Source of the DNA: Streptomyces coryli
GTDB taxonomy: Bacteria; Actinomycetota; Actinomycetes; Streptomycetales; Streptomycetaceae
NCBI RefSeq assembly: GCF_011044975.1
Contig: NZ_JAAKZV010000009.1
Coordinates: 1-64,000, forward strand
Direction: 5' to 3'
DNA length: 64,000 nucleotides
Positions 40,122-47,505 of the stretch are shown here, piece by piece. The position numbers were made by a program, and so were the translations under genes. The notes beneath the pieces were generated by a model. That model had not been told where the DNA came from, ran no database searches, and saw nothing but the letters and a program-made list of their open reading frames with translations. The first letter of the stretch is position 1. Each line of letters starts with the position of its first letter.

Positions 40122-40154
40122 GGGCGCGGCCGGTGGACCCCACCGGCCGCGCCC
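40122..40154 (+). terminator. Strong hairpin between amidase and phosphodiester glycosidase genes
   Basis: GGGCGCGGCCGGTGG (40122-40136) pairs perfectly with its reverse complement (40140-40154) around a 3 nt ACC loop. It starts 10 nt after the amidase stop and ends 23 nt before the TTG start of the next gene, so it is either a terminator or an intercistronic attenuator. Confidence 0.85.
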
Positions 40155-40177
40155 GCTCAACAACTCCCGGGGGGACC

Positions 40178-41413
40178 TTGAGAAAGCGCACCGCGCTCAA
40201 CTCCGTTGCGGCGTTCGCCGCCGCACTCGCGCTCGCCGGCACCGCCGCGCCCGCGCACGGCGCCGACCGCGACGTACGGCTGTCGGCAGCAGCGCCGGTC
40301 GCACCCGGCGTCGACTACCGCTCCTTCACCTTCCCCGCCTCGCACGGCAGCGTCACCGGCCACCTGGTCACGGTCGACCTCGCCGATTCCCATGTCCGTA
40401 CGGACCTCCTCTACCCAGGCGCGGTCGGCGCCCGCTCCCCGGTCTCCGGCATGGCGAACGCCCGCGGCGCGGTGGCGGCGGTCAACGGCGACTTCTTCAA
40501 CATCGACGAGTCCCAGCACCCCGGCGTCGAGGCCACCGGCGCCCCGGTGGGCCCGGCGATCGCGGCCGCCCGGCACCTGAAGGCGGCCGTCCCCAACTCC
40601 CAGCGCTTCGGCCCCGCCCTGCCGCCCGGCGACACCACCGAGGACGTGATCGGCGTCGGCGTGGACCGCACGGCCCGGCTCGACCGGCTGAAGCTCCGCG
40701 GCGCCGCGCTCACCCCCGACGGCACGCTGCCGCTGGCAGGGCTGAACCAGTACGCCCTCGCCGAGGGCGGCATCGGCGCCTTCACCGCGAAGTGGGGAAG
40801 CACCTCGCGGGTACGGGCCACCTGCGGCAGCGACGCCCGGCGCGGCGACCCGTGCAGCACGGACACCCACGAGGTCACGGTCCGCCGCGGCCGGGTGGTG
40901 GCGACGGCGGACACTCCCGGTCGCGGTCCCATAGCCGCGGACACCACCGTGCTGGTCGGCCGCGAGGCGGGCGCGCAGCAGCTGCGCAAGCTGAGCCTCG
41001 GCGAGCCGGTGGCCGTCTCGCACCACCTGGAGGCGGTCAGCCGGGTCCCGTACGCCTTCGCCGTCGGCGGCTATCCGATCCGCCGCGGCGGCGCGCCGCT
41101 ACCGGGGCTGGACACGGTGGCCGCGGCCGCCCGCACCTCGGCGGGCATCGGCGACTCCGGCCACCGGCTGTATCTCCTCGCCCTGGACGGCAACGCGGAG
41201 ACCAGCGCCGGCCTGACCATCGCCGAACTGGCCGACCTGATGGGCGAGTTGGGCGCGACCGACGCGGTGAATCTGGACGGCGGCGGTTCGTCGACCCTGG
41301 CGGTACGGGACCCGGGCGCCGCGTCGGTCACGGTGAAGAACCGGCCGCCGGGGTCCTTCGAGCGGCCGGTGCCGAACGGGATCGGGGTGTTCAGTTCCGG
41401 TCAGGCCGGTTAG
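40178..41413 (+). CDS. Secreted phosphodiester glycosidase family protein (NAGPA/DUF2233-like)
   Basis: A 411-residue exported protein. The TTG start at 40178 is set by CGGGGGGA 3-9 nt upstream and by a normal Sec signal peptide (LRKRTALNSVAAFAAALALA, cleavage near AHGAD). The catalytic domain has GAVAAVNGDFFNID at about residues 100-113 and the hallmark AVNLDGGGSSTLAV near 370. The family includes the human uncovering enzyme NAGPA, which removes GlcNAc from phosphodiester-linked sugars. In bacteria, wall teichoic or other phosphodiester-linked glycans are possible substrates, by inference, and the adjacent amidase suggests a cell-wall role. Confidence 0.85.
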   Translation: MRKRTALNSVAAFAAALALAGTAAPAHGADRDVRLSAAAPVAPGVDYRSFTFPASHGSVTGHLVTVDLADSHVRTDLLYPGAVGARSPVSGMANARGAVAAVNGDFFNIDESQHPGVEATGAPVGPAIAAARHLKAAVPNSQRFGPALPPGDTTEDVIGVGVDRTARLDRLKLRGAALTPDGTLPLAGLNQYALAEGGIGAFTAKWGSTSRVRATCGSDARRGDPCSTDTHEVTVRRGRVVATADTPGRGPIAADTTVLVGREAGAQQLRKLSLGEPVAVSHHLEAVSRVPYAFAVGGYPIRRGGAPLPGLDTVAAAARTSAGIGDSGHRLYLLALDGNAETSAGLTIAELADLMGELGATDAVNLDGGGSSTLAVRDPGAASVTVKNRPPGSFERPVPNGIGVFSSGQAG

Positions 41414-41451
41414 GTTCCTTACCTCTGCGTAAACGCGCTACCGGGGGAACC

Positions 41452-42336
41452 GTGGAAATACGTGAGCTGGAGATCTTCCTGACCCTGGCCGAAGAGCTGC
41501 ACTTCGGCCGCACCGCACAGCGGCTCCACGTGACCGCCGCCCGCGTCAGCCAGGCGATCAAGAAGCAGGAGCGCCGCATCGGCGCCGCGCTCTTCGACCG
41601 CAGCAGCCACCACGTCGCCCTCACCCCGATCGGCAAGCAGCTCTACGACGACCTCCGCCCCGTCCACCGCGGCCTGCTCGAGGGCCTGGAGCGGGCGCGG
41701 CGGTCGGCCGCCGAGGAAACGGAGGTGCTGCGGCTGGGGATGATCTCCACCAACGGCGAGGACCTGCGCCCCTTCCGCGACGCCTTCGCCGAGCGGCGGC
41801 CGGGCTGCCGGCTGCAGATCCGCAATGTCGGCTACGGCAACCCCTTCGACAAGCTGCGGGACGGCACCATCGACGTGCTGCTCGCCTGGCTCCCGGTCCA
41901 GGAACCCGACCTCACCGTCGGCCCGCTCGTCTACACGGAGCCGATCATGCTGATCGTCTCCGTCGGCCACCGGCTGGCCGCCCGCGCATCCGTCTCCTAC
42001 GAGGACTGGGCCGACGAGGTCGTCCTGAGCGGCGTCACGCCCGACTACTGGCGCCACTCCCTCATCCCGACCCATACGCCCAGCGGCCGGCCCATCGCCA
42101 AGGGGCCCGAGGTCACCAACAGCACGGAGCTGCTCACCTACGTGAACAGCGGCGAAGTCGTGTCCGCCGGCCATGCGCACGGGGTGCGCTATTACGCCCG
42201 GCCCGACGTCGTCTTCCTCCCCGTCCACGACGCCCCGCCCGCCCGCTGGGCCCTGGTGTGGCGCACGAACGGCGTGATCGACCCCATCCGGGACCTCGCC
42301 AGGACCGTATCGGAGCTGGGTCCGCTCGAGCTGTGA
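41452..42336 (+). CDS. LysR-family regulator of the enolase-aldolase-SDR operon
   Basis: A 294-residue LysR protein with the helix-turn-helix at 1-60 (LEIFLTLAEELHFGRTAQRL, then VSQAIKKQERRIGAALF) and a short substrate-binding domain. GTG at 41452 is used, preceded by CGGGGGAA. It reads in the same direction as the catabolic operon starting 89 bp downstream, and an ATGCA-N5-TGCAT operator-like site lies just after its stop codon. It probably controls that operon in response to the substrate or an intermediate. Confidence 0.9.
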   Translation: MEIRELEIFLTLAEELHFGRTAQRLHVTAARVSQAIKKQERRIGAALFDRSSHHVALTPIGKQLYDDLRPVHRGLLEGLERARRSAAEETEVLRLGMISTNGEDLRPFRDAFAERRPGCRLQIRNVGYGNPFDKLRDGTIDVLLAWLPVQEPDLTVGPLVYTEPIMLIVSVGHRLAARASVSYEDWADEVVLSGVTPDYWRHSLIPTHTPSGRPIAKGPEVTNSTELLTYVNSGEVVSAGHAHGVRYYARPDVVFLPVHDAPPARWALVWRTNGVIDPIRDLARTVSELGPLEL

Positions 42337-42342
42337 AGTCGG

Positions 42343-42357
42343 ATGCACTTCTTGCAT
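42343..42357. promoter_or_regulatory. LysR-type operator candidate upstream of the enolase-superfamily gene
   Basis: ATGCACTTCTTGCAT has perfect 5 bp arms (ATGCA/TGCAT) around a 5 nt spacer and fits the T-N11-A form of LysR sites. It lies 69-83 bp before the ATG at 42426, the position expected for an activator site. A further TTGCACC follows six bases later and may be a second half-site or a -35 element. Confidence 0.55.
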
Positions 42358-42425
42358 GACACTTGCACCATGTGGGAATCTGCCGTCAGATAGGCACAGT
42401 TGATCGCTGATCCCAGGATGGTGCG

Positions 42426-43607
42426 ATGCCCCGTATCACTGATGTCCGGGTTTATGCCCTGAAGTTGCCGCACGAGGAGACCTACCTCGGGCGGCTCGAC
42501 GACGGGAGCGAACTCACCGACGACCGCGGATACGTGGTGCGCGAGCCCTGGCGCAGCCTGTACTCGGCCCGCTACGAGACGCTGCTGGTCCGCCTGACCG
42601 CCGACGACGGCACCGTGGGGTGGGGCGAGGCGCTCGCACCCGTCGGCCCCGAGGTGCCGGGGCACGCCGTCGCGGCGCTGCTGAAGCCCGTACTGCTCGG
42701 GATACCGACCGGCGCCGTGCGCCCGGCCTGGCACCGGCTCCGCGACCTGATGCGCGAGCGCGGGCACCTCACCGGGCACCAGGCGGACGCCCTCGCCGCC
42801 GTCGACATCGCGCTGTGGGACCTCGCCGGACGGCAGGCCGGGCTGCCGGTCGCCGAGCTGCTCGGCGGCGCCTTCCGCACCACGCTCCCGGCATACGTCT
42901 CCGGGCTGCCCCGCGACACCGACGCCGAACGCGCCGAACTCGCCCGCGGGTGGGCGGAGCAGGGCGCGTACCGCATCAAGCTGCACCTCGGCCGCGGCGT
43001 CGACGCCGACCTGGCCACCGTCGACGCCGTGCTCGGCGCCGACCCGCGGCTGCGCGTCGCCGTCGACGCGCACTGGGCGTACGGGCTGCCCGACGCCGCC
43101 CGCCTCGGCCGCGAACTGCAGCGGCGCGGGCGGGTGCTCTTCCTGGAGGCGCCCCTCGTCCCCGAGGACATCGAGGGCCACCGCGAGCTGCAGCGCCGCC
43201 TGGACCTGCCGGTCGCGGTGGGCGAGGCGCTGCGCAACCGCTACGAGTTCGCGGGCTGGATCGGCCGCCGCGCCCTCTCCCTCGCCCAGCCCGACGTCGG
43301 CCGTACGGGCATCACCGAGGCCCTCGCCATCGCCGAACTGGCCGCCGTCCACCACCTGCCCGTCGCCCCGCACCACTCCGTCGGCCTCGGCATCGTCACC
43401 GCCGCCGGGCTGCATCTGGCGGCGGCGGTGGCCGACATGCCGTACTTCGAATACCAGCCCACCACCTGGAACGTGGCGAGCCGCATCCTGCGCACGCCGC
43501 TCGCGGGCGGCCCCGGGGACGGCATCCCGCTGCCCGCGGGGCCGGGGCTCGGCATCGACGTCGACACCGAATTCATCGCCAAGCACGCAGAGGAGATCGC
43601 CGCATGA
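42426..43607 (+). CDS. Enolase-superfamily sugar-acid dehydratase (mandelate racemase group)
   Basis: A 393-residue protein with the N-terminal capping domain (1-130) and a TIM-barrel domain. Metal ligands are D214 (VAVDAHW), E241 (LFLEAPL) and E267 (AVGEALR), and the general base pair is D290 with H316/H317 (APHHSVGLG). The second-strand base motif is K185-L-H187, so the usual second lysine of KxK is a histidine. Members of this group dehydrate sugar acids such as galactonate or rhamnonate to 2-keto-3-deoxy acids; the substrate is not resolved. It overlaps the next gene by ATGA. Confidence 0.9.
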   Translation: MPRITDVRVYALKLPHEETYLGRLDDGSELTDDRGYVVREPWRSLYSARYETLLVRLTADDGTVGWGEALAPVGPEVPGHAVAALLKPVLLGIPTGAVRPAWHRLRDLMRERGHLTGHQADALAAVDIALWDLAGRQAGLPVAELLGGAFRTTLPAYVSGLPRDTDAERAELARGWAEQGAYRIKLHLGRGVDADLATVDAVLGADPRLRVAVDAHWAYGLPDAARLGRELQRRGRVLFLEAPLVPEDIEGHRELQRRLDLPVAVGEALRNRYEFAGWIGRRALSLAQPDVGRTGITEALAIAELAAVHHLPVAPHHSVGLGIVTAAGLHLAAAVADMPYFEYQPTTWNVASRILRTPLAGGPGDGIPLPAGPGLGIDVDTEFIAKHAEEIAA

Positions 43608-44542
43608 GCCGGCCCGTACGCGGACTCGTCCCGGTCCTAGCCACCCCCTTCGCCGCGGACGGAAGTCTGGACCGCGGCTCGCTGCGCCGGCTCACCGAGT
43701 GGCAGCTCGGCGCCGGGGCCGACGGGGTCGCGGTGTTCGGGATGGCGAGTGAGGGGTTCGCGCTGACGGCGGCGGACCGGGCGGCGGTGCTCGCGGACGT
43801 CACGGCCGTGACGGCCGGTGCGGTCCCGGTCGTCGCCGGGGTGAGCCCGACCAGCCTCGCCACCGCGCTGGAGCAGACCGAACAGGCGGTCGCGGGCGGC
43901 GCGGACGCGCTCATGGTGCTGCCCCCGTATCTCGCCAAGCCGAACGCCCAGCAGCTCGTCGACTTCTACGGCGCGATCGGGGAGCGGGCGGGTGTCCACG
44001 TCATGGTGCAGGACGCCGCGGGCGTCACCGGCGTGCCCATGCCCGTATCGCTGATCACCGAATTCGGGAAGCTGGCCGGGGTGGACTCGGTGAAGGTGGA
44101 GGCCGCTCCCACCGCCCCGAAGATCGACGCGGTCGTGGCCGCCGCGCCGGAGGGCTTCGAGGTACTGGGCGGCCAGAACGCCTTCTTCCTGCTGGAGGAG
44201 CTGGCGGCGGGGGCGGTGGGCACGATGCCGGCCTGCGAGTTCACGGACGTCCTGCGGGGCGTGCTCGACGACTGGACGGCGGGCCGGACGGCGGCGGCAC
44301 ACGCGACGTACGAGCGGCTGCTGCCGCTGATCCGCTTCGGCATGCAGCCCGGGCTGGCGTGGGCCGTGCACAAGGAGGTGCTGGTCCGGCGCGGCATCAT
44401 CGAGGATGCGGCGGTACGGATGCCGGCGCGGGAGCTGCCGGAGGCGGTGCGCGGGCAATTGGACGGGGTCCTGGAGCGGTTGGCGCTGCCGGCGGCCGGC
44501 CTGAGCGTGCCGTCGGCACGGGCGGAGGGGGAGCCGCGGTGA
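43604..44542 (+). CDS. DHDPS/NAL-family aldolase-like protein
   Basis: A 312-residue TIM-barrel protein of the dihydrodipicolinate synthase superfamily. The Schiff-base lysine is K164 in GVDSVKVEAAP, and the carboxylate-binding motif is GMASEG (46-51). The tyrosine normally found in the YNxP segment is replaced: the segment reads VHVMVQDAAG, with glutamine at that place. This argues against true DapA and for a 2-keto-3-deoxy-sugar-acid aldolase or dehydratase acting after the enolase-type dehydratase. Overlaps of 4 nt on both sides show tight coupling. Confidence 0.88.
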   Translation: MSRPVRGLVPVLATPFAADGSLDRGSLRRLTEWQLGAGADGVAVFGMASEGFALTAADRAAVLADVTAVTAGAVPVVAGVSPTSLATALEQTEQAVAGGADALMVLPPYLAKPNAQQLVDFYGAIGERAGVHVMVQDAAGVTGVPMPVSLITEFGKLAGVDSVKVEAAPTAPKIDAVVAAAPEGFEVLGGQNAFFLLEELAAGAVGTMPACEFTDVLRGVLDDWTAGRTAAAHATYERLLPLIRFGMQPGLAWAVHKEVLVRRGIIEDAAVRMPARELPEAVRGQLDGVLERLALPAAGLSVPSARAEGEPR

Positions 44543-45297
44543 GCGGGCCGGTCGGTGGCGGAGGAGTGAGTCCCCAGGCCCGTGGGGTCCTCGTCGTCGG
44601 CGGTGAGTCGGCTGTCGGCGAGGCGATCGCCGCGGCCTTCGCCGGGGACGGCGAGCGGGTGGCCGGGTGCGGGCTCGGGGGGAGCGACCATTCGGCGTAT
44701 GCGGGGTACTTCAAGGCGGACGTGAGCGACCCTGAAGCGGCCCGCCAGTGCGTCGACGACGCGGTGGGCGCGCTCGGCCGGCTGGACGTGCTCGTGCTGG
44801 CCGCCGCCGCGATGCCCGTCGCACGGGCTGAGGAGACCACGGACGAGCAGTGGCGGCTGGCGCAGTCGGCCACTCTCGACACGGCCTTTTACGTCACCCG
44901 CGCTGCCCTCCCGCATCTCGGCGAGGGCAGCGCCATCGTCGCCGTCTCCTCGGTCAACGCCTTCCTCGCCGCCCCCGGCCTGCCCGGCTACGCCGCCGCG
45001 AAGGCCGGCGTCGAGGGCCTGATCCGCCAACTCGCCCTCGACTACGGCCCGCGCGGCATCCGCGCCAACGCCGTGGCGCCCGGCATGATCGGGGCCCCGG
45101 CGCTGGAGAACATCGCCGAGGGCTACCCGCTGCGCCGCACCGGCACCCCCGAAGAGGTAGCCGCCGCCGTCCACTTCCTCGCCTCACCGGCGGCGTCCTT
45201 CATCACCGGCGCGGTACTCCCCGTGGACGGCGGCCTGAGCATCTCCTCACCGGCCGCATGGCTGCGCCCGGATCTGCGGGAGCGGTTTCTGGGGTAG
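44539..45297 (+). CDS. Short-chain dehydrogenase/reductase
   Basis: A 252-residue classical SDR. The NAD(P)-binding loop is the slightly deviant VVGGESAVGEAIAAAF, the catalytic serine lies in VAVSSVNAF, and the catalytic pair in GYAAAKAG (YxxxK). The C-terminal GAVLPVDGGLS is typical. GTG at 44539 overlaps the previous stop codon (GTGA). In the operon it probably oxidises a sugar or sugar acid before dehydration, or handles the aldolase product. It converges on the beta-propeller gene with 5 bp between stops. Confidence 0.92.
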   Translation: MSGPVGGGGVSPQARGVLVVGGESAVGEAIAAAFAGDGERVAGCGLGGSDHSAYAGYFKADVSDPEAARQCVDDAVGALGRLDVLVLAAAAMPVARAEETTDEQWRLAQSATLDTAFYVTRAALPHLGEGSAIVAVSSVNAFLAAPGLPGYAAAKAGVEGLIRQLALDYGPRGIRANAVAPGMIGAPALENIAEGYPLRRTGTPEEVAAAVHFLASPAASFITGAVLPVDGGLSISSPAAWLRPDLRERFLG

Positions 45298-45302
45298 CGC
45301 GT

Positions 45303-46232
45303 TCAGTCGTCCAGGTCGATCAGGGTGATCAGGTCCTCGCCCGCCGGGCCCGCGCCGGACTTGTCGACCACGTAGGCCGTGCCGTCGGCGATCTCGACGT
45401 GGTTGGGGAGTGCGCCGGTGGGCACCGTCCGCACGACGGTGCCCTCGTGCGGGTCCACTGCGGTCACTGTGCCCGCGAGCCGGTTGACGACCAGGACCTG
45501 GCCCGTACGCCGGTCCACGGCCGCGGACTTGGCGCCCTCGCCGGTGGGTACGGACTTCGTGATCTCGCCCGTGCGCAGGTCGACGACCGTGAGGGTGCCG
45601 CCGGTCTGGTCGGCGGTGAAGGCGGTGTGGCCGTCCGCGGAGACGGCGACGGAGAGCGGGCCGTCGCCGGCGGGGAGCAACCGGGCGGTGGCTGAGCCCG
45701 GGGTGACCTCGATGATGCGGCTGCCCTTGAAGTCGGCGGCGTAGAGCTTGCCGGTCCGCTCATTCACATCCAGGCCCGTGGGCCCCGCGCCCTCGACCGT
45801 GACCCGCTGCTTCTCCTCGAAGGTCCGGGCGTCGAAGGCCACCAGCGTGCCGCTGCCGAACGCGCTCGCCCAGGCCGTGCCGCGCTCCGCGTCGACCACG
45901 ATCTCCCGGGAGTGCTCCACTCCCGGGAGCGTGGCCAGGTGCTCGCCCGTCTGCTGGCGGTACACGGAGACCGAATCGTCCAGGGTGTTCGTGGTCCAGA
46001 CCGTGTCCTGCTCGTCGTCCACCGCGACGCCGAACACGGCCCGTACCGCCCCGGTGGCCGTGTCGGTGACCGGCAGCGGGTACGCCGCCTCGATCAGCAG
46101 CGTCTTCGGGTCGACGCGCAGCAGCCGGGAGTCGGTGATGACCGGGGGGCGGCCGGCGGACGCGGTGACCCACAGGGCGTGGTTCCGCGCCGAGTACGCG
46201 GACTGGAAGAGGCCCGGTGCGAGCGGGGGCAT
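45303..46232 (-). CDS. YncE-like seven-bladed beta-propeller protein
   Basis: A 309-residue protein made of repeated blades of about 42 residues, each with a V-D-x-x-T/R-G or equivalent turn (for example YRQQTGEHLATLPGVEHS, VNERTGKLYAADFKGSRIIEV and VDLRTGEITKSVPTGEGAKS). It matches the YncE/40-residue YVTN repeat family. No signal peptide is evident, unlike E. coli YncE. ATG at 46232 is preferred, with GATGGGA upstream; TTG at 46253 is the other option but lies only 4 nt from the iron box. The iron box suggests derepression under iron starvation. Confidence 0.82.
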   Translation of the reverse strand: MPPLAPGLFQSAYSARNHALWVTASAGRPPVITDSRLLRVDPKTLLIEAAYPLPVTDTATGAVRAVFGVAVDDEQDTVWTTNTLDDSVSVYRQQTGEHLATLPGVEHSREIVVDAERGTAWASAFGSGTLVAFDARTFEEKQRVTVEGAGPTGLDVNERTGKLYAADFKGSRIIEVTPGSATARLLPAGDGPLSVAVSADGHTAFTADQTGGTLTVVDLRTGEITKSVPTGEGAKSAAVDRRTGQVLVVNRLAGTVTAVDPHEGTVVRTVPTGALPNHVEIADGTAYVVDKSGAGPAGEDLITLIDLDD

Positions 46233-46256
46233 GGGAGTCCCATCACTTGGCAAAGG

Positions 46257-46275
46257 TTAGGTAAGGCTCGCCTAA
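46257..46275 (-). promoter_or_regulatory. DmdR1/DtxR-type iron box
   Basis: TTAGGTAAGGCTCGCCTAA is a 19 bp interrupted palindrome nearly equal to the Streptomyces iron box TTAGGTTAGGCTCACCTAA (two differences). DmdR1 with ferrous iron binds such sites and represses transcription. It lies 25 bp before the ATG of the YncE-like gene on the minus strand and after the GH16 stop, so the YncE-like gene is the only plausible target. Confidence 0.88.
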
Positions 46276-46301
46276 TGTATGCCATGCCCCCGCGGAGCGG
46301 G

Positions 46302-47477
46302 TCAGCGCCGTACGAACTTGATCGCGTCCGCGTGCGCGCAGCCCGTACCGGACGCGGTCAGGGACACCGAGGAGCCGGTGCCCGCCGCGTACGTCTGGGT
46401 GCCGAGGGAGACCCAGCCGCTGCTGCCGGAGCGCTCGTCGAGGGTGCGGGTGGTGACGCTGCCGCCGTTGTCGAGGGTCACCTTGGCGGCCGGGTCGCCG
46501 CCGGTCGATGAGGCGGTCTTCCGGATGTACGCCTCGTAGCTGCCCGCGGCGCGCAGGTTCGGCTTCCAGGTGGCCTTGGCGCCGGCCGCGCAGGCGTAGT
46601 CCACCGGGGAGTCCTTGGTCCATCCGGTCAGCGAACTGCGCTGCCACGTACCGGAGGTGGCGTAGCCGTAGGCGCCGGGCCCGTCGTTGTCGACGTAGTA
46701 GTCGCGCTGCCAGTAGCGGACGTAGTCGAACTGCGCCGCCGAGGGGAGCTTGCTCGCGTCGGGCACGGTGCCGTAGGCGATGCTGGTCAGCCAGACGCTG
46801 GTGAAGTCGTGCATGCCCTTGTCCGGGGTGTACGGGGCCGTGTACTTCAGCGCGCCGTCGATGTAGAACTTCACGCTCGTCTCGGACCAGTCGAAGCCGT
46901 ACGTGTGCCAGTCGCGCAGGTCCAGGCCGGTGTCGTAGTGGCCGGAGCCGTAGTGCACCGCGCCGTCGGTGGTAGGGCCGCGCCAGCCATGCACATTGTG
47001 GGAAGTCTTGGTCGGGTTGATGGAGTCCGTCTCGAAGCCGTCCACCTCGGTGCGGCGGTCCGCCGGGTAGGTGGTGCTGCCGTCGCCCGCCATCAGCCAG
47101 AACGAGGTGTGCCAGCCCGCCCCGTCGTTGATCTTGGCGCGGGTCTCGTAATAGCCGTACCGGAGCTTCTTCTTGGAGATGACGCCGCCGCCCGTGAAGT
47201 CCTTGCCCCCGTAGGCCTCCTTCTTCAGATTGAGGCTGAGCGCGCCGCCGGATTCGGTGACGTTCTGGGCGCGCTGGGCGCTGTAGGCCTTCACGTCGGT
47301 GCGGAAGTTCCACTTCGCGGTGTCGACCGTCGTGTCGTTGAACTCGTCGTTGAACGCGAGCGTCCAGCCGGTGCCGGGCGGGGCGGTAGCCGCCGCGCCG
47401 GCGGTGGTGGCCGGGGCGAGGGCGAGCAGGCCGGCCGCGGCCGCGGCGGCGAGGGTCAGGCGGGTGGCTCGGGGCAT
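46302..47477 (-). CDS. Secreted GH16 glycoside hydrolase with C-terminal golvesin-like domain
   Basis: A 391-residue exported protein. A Sec signal peptide (1-29, ending TAGAAA) is followed by a GH16 beta-jelly-roll catalytic domain: WTLAFNDEFNDTTVDTAKWN at the start and the active-site ExDxxE motif in RRTEVDGFETDS at about residues 142-153. GH16 enzymes cut beta-1,3 or beta-1,4 glucans or galactans. A C-terminal beta-sandwich (about 285-391) with WTKDSPVDYACAAG and DAIKFVRR resembles golvesin-type carbohydrate-binding domains. It is minus-strand, 28 bp downstream of the large Tat-exported enzyme gene. Confidence 0.9.
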   Translation of the reverse strand: MPRATRLTLAAAAAAGLLALAPATTAGAAATAPPGTGWTLAFNDEFNDTTVDTAKWNFRTDVKAYSAQRAQNVTESGGALSLNLKKEAYGGKDFTGGGVISKKKLRYGYYETRAKINDGAGWHTSFWLMAGDGSTTYPADRRTEVDGFETDSINPTKTSHNVHGWRGPTTDGAVHYGSGHYDTGLDLRDWHTYGFDWSETSVKFYIDGALKYTAPYTPDKGMHDFTSVWLTSIAYGTVPDASKLPSAAQFDYVRYWQRDYYVDNDGPGAYGYATSGTWQRSSLTGWTKDSPVDYACAAGAKATWKPNLRAAGSYEAYIRKTASSTGGDPAAKVTLDNGGSVTTRTLDERSGSSGWVSLGTQTYAAGTGSSVSLTASGTGCAHADAIKFVRR

Positions 47478-47505
47478 AGGAGGTCCTCCTGGTCGGGTGC
47501 GCGGG

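Noticed and set aside
41411-41427. TTAGGTTCCTTACCTCT upstream of a LysR gene, recalling an iron box
   Set aside because: Only AGGT/ACCT arms match, the central GGCT-type core is missing and the outer TAA is not conserved.
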